64,000 nucleotides of DNA from Muricea muricata (GCA_963855995.1 OY979727.1:6281001-6345000), one strand, 5' to 3'; counted from the stretch's first letter, positions 22,352 through 34,500 are shown. Numbers and translations are program-made. Notes: a model not told the origin generated them from the sequence alone.

Positions 22352-24078
22352 AAAATATTATTATTATTATTATTTAATCTTATTTACAAGACATGCAACG
22401 GAAGCCCTTCAGCAAAAGCTGATTTTCAAGAGGCCGTTGCAAAATATAAAAAGAATGAAAAATTAACACTAAACAAACACATATACCCACCACACACACA
22501 CCTACCACCCGGATCCCACCACCCACCCTCCCAAAACCCGAATGAAGCATAGTTACGTATATAGTTACTTAAATTGGTCTGTCTCGGAGCAGAGCTTTAA
22601 ATCTTTGTAATGATACTCCATCATGTTTAAGTTCTGAAGGTAATTCGTTCCAGGTTTTTACACCTGAATAGCCAATGTTTTTTTTTAAAAATTAGTTTTA
22701 GGTTTTTCAGCAGTAAAATCACATTCATTGTTGCGCAAATTATACTGTAGATTATTTTTAACGTTAAACATGTTTGTAATATTTGTCAAGCAATTACCAT
22801 TTTTAACTTTGTACATAAATACTGCTTTATTTGGTTTCCATCGATCTACTAATGGTTGCCAGCCTAATTCCTGTAAAATAGACTGAGACCTCACCTCATA
22901 TGATTTTCCAGTAATGACTCTTGCAGCCCTGTTCTGCATTTTCTGGAGTTTTTCAAGCGAATAAGCATTACCTATATCCCAGACAAGGCTACAATAGTCA
23001 AAATGAGGTTGCACTATTGCATTATAAACAGAAATTAATGTTGCCTGTGGTACAAACATTTTCATGCGTCGAATTAATCCTATCGCCCTTGATACCTTTG
23101 CGACAACATTATCTATATGGGTATTCAATTTGAGTTGGTCATCGATAATGATCCCTAAAGTTTTGGTTTCTTTAACCCTTTTTATATTATCTTTACCTAG
23201 TCTAATATCTGGATCATTTTCAATTTTATTAATTCTTTGTCGAGAACCAGCAATCATGTACTCAATTTTATCCATGTTGAGCGTTAATTTATTGGCCAGC
23301 AACCATTGGTGTATATTTTCCAGATCTTTGTTTAACTTTACTTCAATATTTGTTATTGTATCACCACGTGCCGTTAGATTTGTGTCATCTGCAAACATAC
23401 TGGCTGTAGTTGTTTTTAAACAGTTAAGGTAAATCATTTACATAAATAAGAAACAATATTGGGCCCAGATTTGAGCCTTGTGGTACCCCGCATCCAATTG
23501 TACGACATTTTGACGTCGTTTGATTTATTTTACACATCTGTTTTCTATTTGTTTAGTATGATTTGAACCAGTTTAAGGTGGTTCCCCTACAGCTAAAGTA
23601 TGATAGTTTTTTAATCAGAATATCATGATTTACACAGTCAAAGGCTTTTTTTAAATCAAGAAAAATAATTCCATTTAGAAGCCCTTTATCCTTATCTATA
23701 TACCATCGGTTCGTATTTTTTACTATGGACGTAGTTGTTGAACTCTTTTTCCTAAAGCCGGACTGACTATCTGACAGCAAGTGGTTAGTTTCTAAATATC
23801 CAATGAATTGGCTGGAAACAAGCTTTTCAAAAACTTTTGCTACAATAGATATAATAGATATTGGTCTATAGTTGCTACATTCCAATTTGCAATCCCCTTT
23901 ATGTATAGGAGATATGCATGCAGTCTTAAAATCATCAGGAAAGATACCAAATTTAATAGACTTGTTGAATATGTTTGTAAGTGATTCGGTGATAACTTCC
24001 ACACTATCTTTTAAAAGCTTAGGCGAAATTCTGTCAGGTCCACTTGCTTTAGAAGTTTTAATTTTCAAGATTTCACTT
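22352..24078 (-). mobile_element. CR1/L2-like LINE, inverted 3' half
   Basis: Read on the minus strand, this runs from the RT region to a 3' tail of repeated AAT (22352-22372 on the + strand as TATTATTATT). It contains the piece missing from 18862-21885: its first codons continue the RT-linker region where the 5' half ends. The 3' untranslated part occupies about 22373-22684. Confidence 0.85.
22685..24078 (-). pseudogene. LINE reverse transcriptase (broken)
   Basis: Two open stretches on the minus strand, about 24068-23553 and 23437-22685, are separated by frame breaks. The first has [22 protein letters not shown] and [16 protein letters not shown] (RT motifs up to the first catalytic Asp). 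The interval holds a GVPQGS-like stretch in another frame. The second carries MFADDTNLT (the catalytic FADD) and the thumb and C-terminal region with PHFDYCSLVW and LQKMQNRAARVI, typical of CR1/L2/Jockey ORF2 ends. Together with the 5' half it would make one LINE, but the frame breaks mean it is inactive. Confidence 0.88.
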
Positions 24079-24082
24079 TTAA

Positions 24083-26246
24083 CACTTTATCTGGCAAATA
24101 TTGAAAGGTGGCGATAAAAATTAATTTTTTTCATAATTTAGGTATTTGTTGAGGAAAAAACATGTTTCTTGGAAAAAATTCGTTTTTACTAAAATCAGGG
24201 GGAAACTGTGATTTGTTGCCATAAGGAAACATTGCCAAGAAGTGGAAACAAACAACCAATATTTTACAGTCTAACATTCCCATGTAATTTCCACATTTTT
24301 GCTCTTTAACAGTATAATAGCATATTATATAAAACAGTAAATAACATTTATAGTTTTTGGTTAAAAATTGAGGTTAAAAATGTGATCTGTCTATGCATTA
24401 TCAGTGTCTAAATATATGAAAATAATTAGCAGGCTTGGATGCAATTCTATATACAGTATTCACAATCCATCATGAAATTCCAAAAAAGCAATTTCTTTGG
24501 CTTGTAAGGCAAAGGCAAATCTTGCATTTGCTGCAGAAAACCCTTGAGTAGCCAGTTTTACATTTTCGACACCGTCCCTTGTCCTGGAAAATTGGCCAGT
24601 GACCATATTGGTCTGTTCTAACAGCATCATTAGGGGAGGGCGTAACTGGTTTCCTGCCCAGCTTGGAATCACCAACTTCCAAACTCATTCTGTTTTGTGG
24701 TCTTCCAGCTTTTCCAAGGTTGTGATCTGAAGGTGCTGCCTTATTTACAGATATAAGCATGTCAGCCAGCTCGAGGACAAACTTCAAAAGTGACTTTTGA
24801 TTCTTTTTTGGGAAGCCTTGCTCTGCACAGTGACGACGGTACAAGATCCATGCATTTATTTTGCACATGTCAATGCAGTGCCAAAATACCTTGATGTACC
24901 ATCTACGGGTTTTCACAGTGATACGGTACAATGCAATAAGCATGTCTGCCAGGTCGACACCACCCATTCCTTTATTGTATTCTTTGACCACCTGTGGGCA
25001 AGTTTGACCACCTGTGGGTACCCGTTTCTTGTGCTCTTTGCTCCATCTCTCAACAGCAGCCAAAGGCTCCACACCGACAAAATTTGAAACCAGGTGAACT
25101 GGGCCATTGCCAAGCCATTTGACAATGATAATCCCAGAATTCACATCAGAACGGTAATCAACACTGCCACGACCATTGCTTTGAAGCTCTTTCGTTTTCT
25201 TCAGAGGACATTTTTTCAAACGATTTACTCTAATTGTGCCACATGCAAGAATACCCTTTTGCTGCAAATACAACATCAGGTCAAGAGTGCTGAACCATTT
25301 GTCAAAAAACAGCTTGTGACCAGCATTTGTTGGTAGTGATTCACAGAGCTTAGCAACAACTTGTGCAGACTTTGAAAGCTTTGTACATTCTTCATTTTCT
25401 TCAAGCACTTCATCTTTCCCAGCATATATGTAAACGCCATATATGAATCCTGATGAACCAGCTCGAACCAAGTTTTTAAACCCCCACTTTACTGGTTTCT
25501 TTGGGTTATACTGTCGAATCTTACTGTATTTGGTTTTGATGGAATGATCTGTTCATCTACTCAATGATTTTGTTCTGGACGCACTTTTCTACAATTTGCA
25601 GCAACTGCTTCCACAATACAACGGACTTTGAATAACTTATCTGGATTATTCTTATCACTGACCATGTTGTCAACAAAATGTAGATATCGCCGTAACTTTT
25701 CAAATCTCTTTCTTGGCATGATATCTGCTAGTGAAGGATACCGCAGCTCATTTGACCAATAATGAGTATACGATGGAAGTGCAATGATACCCATTTTCAT
25801 ATGCATCCCTATAAACTGCTCAATTTCAGTAGGACTAGTGTTCACACTTGCCCCACTTTTTTGAACACTATATAGATTAGTTTGCTCTACTACCAAGTTT
25901 TGTAGCTTGTCAGACCAAAACAGTTTGAAATAGTCTAAGACTGACAACTCTTCAGCTTCTTCCTTTTCCATTGCAAAGTTTGCAGCTTCATAATGAATGT
26001 CTCTTTTCTTCCATCGAAAGGCTTGGGTGGTTCCATCCTCATCACTCTTGTCGTCGTTCTCCCCTTCGCTGCTATCACCATCCTCCGAGCTTTGCATTTC
26101 CTCCTCACCACTATCATTATCTTCTAAATTTGGTTCTTCAGGTTGGAACAGGTCATTTTCATCATCTTCATCAGAGCTCAACTCAGACAGATCTGAGTTG
26201 TCACCACTGATAATCATTGACATTGCAAGAAACACCTTATATGACA
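24083..26246 (-). mobile_element. piggyBac-type DNA transposon, one end missing
   Basis: A TTAA at 24079-24082 is directly followed by CACTTTATCTGG, a plausible piggyBac terminus. The transposase frame lies on the minus strand at 26226-24470. On the right, the sequence passes straight into LINE coding sequence at about 26248, and I find no matching inverted terminus or TTAA there. The right end therefore seems to have been lost. Confidence 0.75.
24470..26226 (-). pseudogene. piggyBac transposase (inactive)
   Basis: The N-terminal part (from about 26226) is the acidic Ser/Glu/Asp-rich tract usual for piggyBac proteins, followed by the DDE_Tnp_1_7 core. The frame is interrupted at a stop near 25561 and by a one-base shift near 25530, then runs open from about 25471 to 24470. 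Core landmarks are LFFDKWFSTLDL (first catalytic Asp), IIIVKWLGNGPVHLVSN (second position, where the family has Asp but this copy has Gly) and MGGVDLADML (third Asp). The C-terminus is a Cys-rich zinc-binding tail (RCRKCKTG...CSKCKICLC). With a stop, a frameshift and a missing catalytic Asp this copy is dead. Confidence 0.88.
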
Positions 26247-26247
26247 T

Positions 26248-28466
26248 GAAGCGTAAATGAAGCGTGGGCATTCATGGAAGATCTGTTAATGTGTAATATA
26301 AACAAACATGCTCCCATTATAGAGAAGCGGGTTAAAGGACGTTTCTGTCCGTGGCTCTCGCCTGAACTGAAGAATCTAATGAACACTCGTGATAAACTTC
26401 ATCGGAAGGCAAGGAAAACAAATACCGAGACCGACTGGATAGCCTATAAACAGTTGAAAAACCGATGTAACAACGCCGTAAAACAAGCCAAGTATGAGTA
26501 TCATCGAAATCTTCAAGATGAAACCTGTAATAACCCTAAAAAGTTTTGGAGAGTAATAAAGAATATATTTCCAAAAGCAAGTTCAAAACAAACTAGTCTG
26601 GACGAAGACTGCACAACGGATACAAAGACAGTCGCGAACAAATTTTGCAAATTCTTTTCAACTATGGCTTTTAAATTAAAACAAAAGTCAATGCCACTAA
26701 GAAATTTTACTTGGGGAAAACCACCTGCACAGTCGAAGGTGAGAACAAACAAACAGTTTGAAATCACGTATGTAAGCAAAATCTTTGTCGAGAAACAGTT
26801 GAAGGCTCTTAAACGTGGGAAATCTCCTGGACATGATAATATTCCACCTGGTATATTGAAGGATGCAGCAAGTGAACTGGCGACGCCTTTGTCTTATATT
26901 ATAAATTTGTCCTTACGTACCGGTGTGGTGCCCTCAAAGTAGAAAATTGCCAAGGTGACTCCTATTCACAAAAGTGGACCAACATCATCCTTCGATAACT
27001 ATCGACCTATATCAGTGTTGCCGATATTATCCAAAATTTTAGAACGTGCTGCACATAAACAGTTAACCGAATTCCTCGAAAGTAACAACTTATTATCTAG
27101 AAATCAATTTGGCTACCGTAAAAGGAGATCTACAGAATATGCAACAGCTCTGTTTACGGACAATATTCGAAAGGAAGCGGACACGGAAAATCTCGTAGGA
27201 GCTATATTTGTTGATCTATCAAAAGCTTTCGACACGTTATCTCATAGTATATTACTGGTGAAACTCGAAAGTTATGGTATCGTGGGTATAGAACATAAAT
27301 GGTTTTCTGACTACTTATTTCAACGTAAGCAAGTATGCAGCTATAAAAACACATTGTCAGATGAATTCGTGGCATTCGTTTAACATGTGGAGTGCCGCAA
27401 GGGTCGATTTTGGGACCAGTACTGTTCCTATTATACCTTAATGACCTGGAAGAAAATCTCATTCATTCGAGAGCTGTATTATTTGCTGATGATACAGTTC
27501 TTTATGTGGCAGATCCATCATTTTCCACTATCGAAAGTAAATTGAATGCTGACTTAAAAAATCTGTATAAATACTTTACAGAAAATGAACTAGTTATCAA
27601 CCTTAAGAAGAATAAAACCGAATCAATGTTGTTTGGAACAGCAAAAAGATTAAGCAGTTGCCCAGATGAATTAGACTTACGCTACCACGATACAAAAATA
27701 ATTTCAACCACCACATATACATACCTCGGAACTACCTTTGACAAAACACTGAACATGGGAGAAAATTTCAGAGTGACCTATAGGAAACTATCGTCAAAGT
27801 TACGTCTACTCTCTTCCTTGAAGCCCTGTTTAACAAAGAAAAGTTTGGGGATGATCTATCAGGGGATAATTCTGCCAACAGTCTTATTCAACTGCATTGT
27901 AAACCTTAACTATTCAAATACCCAACTAACGATGCTGGAATCAGAGTTCAGAAGATCCTTGGGGAAAAACGACCCAGTACCCTCAACGAAATTCATAAAC
28001 ATGCCGTGTTGCTTGTTAAGAAATGTATGTTAGGGGTTACCAACGAACATTTTTCAGATTACTTCACACTTAAAGTACATGACAAACCCACGAGAAATAA
28101 TGGGGCTTTGCTTTGTATTCCGAAAGTAAAGCTGAAACTCGCCAAATCAGGGTTTTTTTCAATGGGCGTAAAAATTTTTAATGCCTTGCCCATTGAGATA
28201 CGACGAACAGAATCTTTTTCTGATTTTAGAAACAGAGTAAAACACTTATATTTGTAAATATCTAGTTTGTTGGGGGTTTTTCATCTTAATGCATGCATAG
28301 TATATGTTTATATATAACTATATAAATAGTAACTTTTTATATAATATCTAATTGTATTGTTATTAATCTGACAGGACACACAGTAATAGCAGTAAATTTT
28401 TTACTGAAGTGTTTATCCTGCATGTAAATATTCATAATAATAATAAATAATAATAATAATAATGTC
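26248..28466 (+). mobile_element. Second LINE, 5'-truncated
   Basis: RT-encoding LINE sequence begins abruptly at the piggyBac boundary and ends with an (AAT)n tail at about 28434-28466. Endonuclease and ORF1 are missing. The protein differs clearly from the LINE at 18862-24078, so it is another family within the Jockey/CR1-like group. Confidence 0.85.
26262..28257 (+). pseudogene. LINE reverse transcriptase (broken)
   Basis: The frame from 26262 meets a TAG at 26940-26942, continues in the same frame to about 27383, shifts for the segment 27392-28033 and shifts again for 28006-28257. Motifs in order: WLSPELKNLMNTRDKL, GKSPGHDNIPPGILK, TPIHKSG and [49 protein letters not shown], and the C-terminal domain ending FSDFRNRVKHLYL. 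The RT core is recognisable but cannot be translated as one protein. Confidence 0.87.
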
Positions 28467-28618
28467 TGGAAACCAGTATAAATATTTCACTCCAGAAATG
28501 TAAATTCTTGCAGTTAATGTTTTGAGGACATTCTATGTGATATTATTGTAATATATTCATCATTATTCTGTAGCTTGTGCAAAAAATTCTGACATTATTT
28601 ACACCTTGAAAATATATA
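28467..28618. other. Short non-coding spacer
   Basis: AT-rich sequence between the LINE tail and the resumed satellite, with no recognisable content. Confidence 0.5.
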
Positions 28619-29492
28619 TCATTGCGCTCAGCTCGTTCAGTTTGGCAATGAAAACATCATTTTAAGATCAAAAACGTCGCCGTGTTCGATTTAAGACGGC
28701 AATTTTTAGTTGGTGATTTGAGCATGTTTTTACGCTTAAATCGCTTCCAGAGCGCTAAAAACGCGATTTTGATGATTGTAAGATCGTTTCTTTCCAGCTT
28801 CAAAGCAAGTTGTAGGCTTCTCATTTCAACATGTTTTTTTGCTAGTGTCGATAGTTTGAGCGCCGAAAACCTATTTCCAGAGTTGCTAAGCTCTCCAATT
28901 TCCATTTGCAAGGTCTCTTTTAGGTCCGTGATTGCAATATATCATTGCGCTCAACTCGTTCAGTTTTGCCCTGAAAACATCATTTTAAGCTCTAAAACAT
29001 GGCTGAGATCGATTTAAGACGACAATTTTTAATTGTTGATTTGAACATGTTTTAACGCTCAAACGGCTTTCAGAGCACTTAAAACGCGATTTTGATGATT
29101 GTAAGATGGTTTCTTTTCTGTTTCAAAGAAAGTTGTAAGCTTCTAATTTCAACAAGCTATTTTGCTTGTGACGATAGTTTGAGCGCCGAAAACATGATTC
29201 CTGACTTGCTAAGTTCTCCAATTTCCATTTAGAAGGTCTCTTTTAGGTCCATGATTGCAATATATCATTGCGCTCAACTCGTTCAGTTTGGCAATGAAAA
29301 CATCATTTTAAGCTCAAAAACGTCGCCGTGTTCGATTTAAGACGGCAATTTTTAGTTGGTGATTTGAGCATGTTTTTACGCTTTAATCGCTTCCAGAGCG
29401 CTAAAAACGAGATTTTGATGATTGTAAGATCGTTTCTTTCCAGTTTCAAGGCAAGTTGTAGGCTTCTCATTTCAACATGTTTTTTGCTAGTG
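28619..29492 (+). repeat. ~322-bp satellite, right fragment
   Basis: Nearly three units in the same orientation as the main array, with the diagnostic pieces GCGCTCAGCTCGTT, GATTTAAGACGGC and the TTTGAGC inverted pair. It ends in mid unit at TTTTTTGCTAGTG, where a different short tandem array starts. Confidence 0.9.
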
Positions 29493-29504
29493 CACTGTAA
29501 ATTC

Positions 29505-29893
29505 AAAAGAGTTGTTTTGACCCCTTCAAAGGGGTAGTATTTTTGACCCTAGAACTACCCTTCCAAAAGGGTCGTTTCAGCTCCTCTGGTGATTACTGTT
29601 CAAAGGGGTAGATTTGACCCCTTTGGGGGGGCCGTTTTAGCCCATTAGAGGGTCACAAGGTTACCCTTAGGAAGAGTTGTTTTTACTCTTCAAAGGGGCG
29701 AAAATTACCTTGTGGAAGAGTAGTTTCAATCCATTCAAAAGGTTGTTTCGGCTCCTATTTGGGGTCATTTTTACTTTCAACACGGAGTAGCTTTTGTGCA
29801 AGGGGTAGTTTTTACTCCTTCAAAGGGTAATTATGCCCTTTGAAAGGGTAGTTTTAACTCTTTAAAAGTGTGGTTTTAGCTCTTCAAGAGCGT
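29505..29893. repeat. Degenerate ~35-bp tandem array rich in small palindromes
   Basis: Units resemble TTTGACCCCTTCAAAGGGGTAG. Many contain near-perfect short palindromes such as CCCCTTCAAAGGGG and ACCCTTCCAAAAGGGT. About 10-12 imperfect copies follow each other. No coding signal. Confidence 0.75.
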
Positions 29894-30005
29894 AATGGAA
29901 TTCCTGTGAATGAGTGTTTCAAAACTTGCTTTTTATAAAATTAATTTATTGATTTAATAATGCAAATACACTGTTACCAAAAATCTACTATACGTTCGGG
30001 CAAAT

Positions 30006-33000
30006 TTAAGTACTGTATGTGCATGAAACATTTAACCACGTCCACGCTATATAAACTAAACTAATGTCCCAAGATTTTAAAACTTGCATCACACTAATAG
30101 GCATTTTGGTGTGAAAATCTGCTCCAAAAGTTGCCTTTTCTACGAATAACATTGCATTCTTTTGCAACTTGCAGTCATAATTGTAGGTATAATGCACACA
30201 AAACAATAATAATAGTCCATCAAGAAGCTTGTCCTCCCGCGAAATGTCGCAAAGCACCCTACGATCTGCAACCATGTACATAGTCGATGTGTCAAACAAG
30301 GAGTTTCCAGTCAGCATAATTAATGGCGTAACTTGCTGTTTTATTGAGCAACATCATCAGTTTCCTAAACAAACAAATAAGTCTGTATGTATTACAGCTA
30401 TATATAGTAATGATGGCCAATGTGAGGTCATGTGGTGCTGTTGTTGTTGATACTAAGCCTTGCTTTTGGACAAAGAAAGCGAGGCTTGGCAGTGAACACA
30501 ATGGCATGGTGTAAAGTTGCATAAACTAGATTCCTAAAGAGCCAAGAATTGAAAATATTAGTTTAGCTTTGTGGAAACACCACGTAAATTAATTGCAAAG
30601 CCTTCTATCCATAAGCACGGATCCTCATTAGTGCTAACAATGCATTCATTATTAGCACTGATGAAGATCCGAGCTTACGGATCAAAAGCTTTGCAATAAT
30701 AAATTTACGTGGCATTTCCACAAAGCTACACTAGCATTTTATTCGCCATGCAAACATACAAAGAACTTAATTGAAAATACATTTACTTGACTTTATCAGA
30801 CCATGGAAATTGCTATATGCACAACAGATTTTAACAATTTTCAAAAATGATGTATAGTTTATACAGCATTAGCAAAACCAGTTTTAAAAAAGATCCATGT
30901 AGCTCAAATAGTATAGTATCCAATATTACCTTTAGCAATTTGACAACTTTTTCAGTGCCACTGTCCTTCCTTCCACCACCACTTTTAAATAAGTCGTTAA
31001 ACAAAACCCAAATTGCAATTCTTTCATGGCATTCTGAAATAAATTAATAAGAAATAGCACACTTAATTAAGACATGTTATTCTAAAAGATATCATTGTAC
31101 TAAAAAATATTACTACTTAAGATACTAATTACTAAGAATTTGGAAAACTAATAGGAATTAATTTTACTATTATAGGAATTCATATAGAAAAAATTGTCCT
31201 ATAGGAAATATTAAATAATTATATACAGGAATTCCTATTGAATTTACCCAAAAATCCAACAGGACTTCCTATGTATAATGGATATAACTATTGGACTCAA
31301 GGTAACATGTCTTGAAAGTTTGAAAAAGTTAATTTATATGTTTGACTCAGGATCAAGGCCCTAACCTGTTTGACTCAATAAGCCTTCATCAACAGCCTGC
31401 TCCATCTCATTGTAAAGCTTTGTAAACAATGGTTTAGTGTTTCCCTTGACATATGCCATAATTCTTGGTAACCAGGTTCCTGAGATGGCAACTTTAAAGC
31501 TCTTGCAGAACCCCATGTCTTCGAATATTCTGCAAATTTCCATTCTTAGCTGCAAGAAAAATATCCAAAAAGAGTAAAATGAAACAGTCATCTAAACTGT
31601 ATATTTCATATACGGTCCATTTACAAGTCCTTCAGCATTATCAAATGGAATTTTAGCCATCTCTCAATCATTGACATTTGATAACTTGTATCTTGGTTTC
31701 ACTGATGTCCACGTTTTTATTTCAAGCTATTATCAAATTTTTCCAGCTTGACATGTAAATATGTAATAATTGTAAAATTACTTAAAACTCACATGTGCTG
31801 CTTGAACCAAAGCAGGAAAACTTTTAACAATAGCTTCCACCGTTTCAATTCCTGCCAATACCATTTTTCTTCGCAATGGGTATGTCACCTTCATCAACTC
31901 CTTCACTAATGAGTGGTCAACCTTTGCAGATCGGCATACTTTGCGTAACTGAGCAATTGCTTCCTTCGTTGTTTTTTCATTTTCATCACATTCTGGCACA
32001 ACCAACCAAGAATAATTAGGTTTTCTCTTCTTTTGCAAAGGAGGGGTTGCAAACTGATCATCACTGGCATTGGTAGGCTGCAACGACAATGATCTTTTTG
32101 ATGACAGATTCTGTTTTTGCAGGCGCTTCATGCGGTTTTTTATTTGTACCTCCCATTAACCCTGCAAGAGTTAAATGCAAACAAAATGTATCAGTCAACT
32201 CATTAGTATGATTTACTTTTCTTATAGATGAAATATATTGCTAGATTTAGACACTGCCAAACTAAGGTACACACAACAATTGTTCAAAAATAGGTTACCT
32301 TGTCAACATTTCACTTACCCATTCATTAGAGGATTTTCCTATCATTGGATCCTTCAGGAATGTAAACTTATTTACAATCTCTTGGGCAATTAGTTGCCTT
32401 TCTGCTTCAGTTGGGTATCTGGTGCAAGTGGAGATCAGGGTGCAAATTTCTCTTAAAAATTCATTTCTCTGGCTTGAATTGAAGCACTTGGCTTGTAATC
32501 CTAACTCAACATTCAGTGAGAACTAAAAACAAGAAAATAAAAAGTTCATGTCCCTACTGCCATGATTATATGATTATATGATCAAGTTATAACTCTATTC
32601 AGCCTATGGTGTAAATATCACTTATTTGTACTATATGTTTGCACTGGATAATTTTGGAAAAGATTCAATTACTCCTGGTGGCTCGGAGGAAACTTCAAAA
32701 TGCTCTTAATCCTATCTCAACATTCAGTGAGAACTAAAATTGTAATCCTAACTCAACATTCAGTCAGAACTAAAAACAAGAAAATAAAAAGTGCATGTCA
32801 CTACTGCCATGATTATATGACCAATTATATGACCAAGTAATAACTCTGCTTAGCCTATGGTGTAAATATCACTTATTTGTACTATATGTTTGCACTGGAT
32901 CATTCTGGAAAAGATTCAATTACCCCTGCATGCTCGGAGGAAACTTCAAAATGCCCCCCTTTTGCCCTCCGGACATCTCACAAAGGTCCAACCTCACCCC

Positions 33001-34053
33001 TGCTTGGACATCTAGGTTTTAAATTACCCCTCAATTGCTTTTTCTTTGGCTTACCATTTAAGTCAAAAATCTAAAAAAATATTGCAAGGAAGCAGTCCCA
33101 TTTAATCTAAAATATTATTTTTCTGCCAACCTCTGGCAAATACGTGTAGCCATACCAAAGAGTAGATACTACAAAGAGAGACAGGTAGATAGGAAAAAGC
33201 GGTGATTCGTCAGCATTCGTCATGGCGGCCATGTTCTTAGCCAGCGCCCTAAACAGAGGCATTCACCCCCCGGAAATATTAAAAAATGGTTACTAATACC
33301 GCGGAAAATGCTTCTGTTTAGGGCGCTGGCTAACAACATGGCGCCTATGACGAATCATGACGAATGCTGACGAATCACCGACGAATCGCCTTACGCTTTT
33401 TTAACTGAACATTTCTCTCTTTCTAGTTTCTACTCTTTGGCCATACAAAGATGATCACATTACCCGCACCAAACCTGATTATCGATCAGCCCCCCCCCCC
33501 CCCAGGCGCACTCAATGGGTACACTTTCGGGAGTTACGGCAAGGAAACATATTTTTCACGAGCCTCGGGGCTTTTTTTTCATTCAGGTATTAGAAAATAA
33601 CATGATTTTATTCGTTTGATTACCTGTTTTACTGTGGCCTAATGTTTATACAAACAAGACAAACTTGTCTACATCCTTTAACAACATGCAAGTCAATCAA
33701 CATACCATATTCGTCTCCTGAGACCATAATGTCCTGAATCGTTTAATGTTCTTAAGGCCTTTAATCAATCGTTCAATCATCCACATTTCTATTGTATAAA
33801 AATCGTCGCCATCAATGGCTTCTTCTACAATTGAACAGAGGTCGAAACGACAAAATTTAAAAAAGTAAAAAGGTCGTTGGATAAGCAATGTGAATAACCC
33901 AAACACAAAAGGCAACGTGGCATTATGAAGATTGATATACAAACCTTCAAATTTATCGATCACTTCGTCTCCAAAATTATTTATTCGCAGCCAAGCAACA
34001 ACATCGGCAGTAGAGGAACTTTTTGATAAAATAGAAGACATCTTGAACGTCAT
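30006..34053 (-). CDS. SAM-domain protein, SAMD3-like, seven-exon gene model
   Basis: On the minus strand seven exons bounded by GT-AG sites can be joined in consistent phase: 34053-33945, 33824-33706, 32522-32319, 32149-31793, 31549-31366, 31033-30930 and 30335-30006. They total 1407 nt (468 residues). Exons 1-2 encode a SAM domain (TADVVAWLRINNFG...EEAIDGDDF...MIERLIKGL). Exon 4 has a basic tract (KKRKPNYSW) and the TYPLRRK motif of SAMD3-like proteins. The last exon holds the conserved C-terminal part (PLIMLTGNSLFD...MYMVADRRVL). SAM domains usually mediate protein-protein contacts; the role of this expanded family is not known to me. Exon 1 starts 447 bp from the start of the divergent neighbour. 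No stop or shift breaks the model, so it may be functional. Exon choice is by eye. Confidence 0.72.
30564..30728. mobile_element. Foldback element (MITE-like)
   Basis: A near-perfect inverted repeat of ~75-bp arms. The left arm starts TAGCTTTGTGGAAA and the right arm ends CCACAAAGCTA. It lies in the last intron of the SAM-domain gene. Superfamily not assigned. Confidence 0.8.
33199..33380. mobile_element. Foldback element (MITE-like)
   Basis: Inverted arms of about 70 bp share TGATTCGTCAGCATTCGTCAT and TTAGCCAGCGCCCTAAACAG. It sits in the second intron of the SAM-domain gene. Short direct TGACGAATC repeats are stacked in its right arm. Confidence 0.75.
33487..33504. repeat. Poly-C tract
   Basis: A run of C in intron 2 of the SAM-domain gene, prone to length variation. 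No other feature. Confidence 0.7.
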
Positions 34054-34500
34054 ATTTATAGCATAAAATTTATAAAGTAATTTCTGTCTTCTCTCAGAAC
34101 GCTGTGTATGAAAAGGGCACGAACAAATTCAAACTATCGCGCTACCACACGGTGACATGGTATTAAATTACCGAATAATTTATTAATTGCGCATGCTTTA
34201 TTTGCGTATATGGCGATATTCGGAGAGTATTCGGCCACGGTTCGGTATATTTTGGCATAATAGGATCAATGCCACTGGATTACAAAGATGACCCTGGGGA
34301 CAGCTTGGAACCGGGCGCTTTTAATCCAGTATATGTAGACAGACCAGTTACGCGGTTAATCCAGTATATGTAGACAGACCAGTTACAGCTTAAGCGAGCG
34401 CGCAAGGGTGCTTGGGGAGGACGCGACGGAAGAGTGAAGCGCCTGGCAGAATATGCCGATTTGATTCTTCAAATAAGAAATATCTGAAGAATATGTAGTT
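34054..34500. promoter_or_regulatory. Putative bidirectional promoter with a duplicated 35-bp block
   Basis: 447 bp separate the first ATG of the minus-strand SAM gene (34053) and of the plus-strand ankyrin gene (34501). Inside, TTAATCCAGTATATGTAGACAGACCAGTTAC occurs twice in tandem (about 34319 and 34354), which could double a binding site. No TATA box is obvious. The promoter role is inferred from the head-to-head arrangement only. Confidence 0.45.

Noticed and set aside
18862..24078. Twin-priming as the cause of the inverted LINE half
   Set aside because: Twin priming joins the two halves at their internal ends; here inverted satellite lies between them, so a later inversion fits better.
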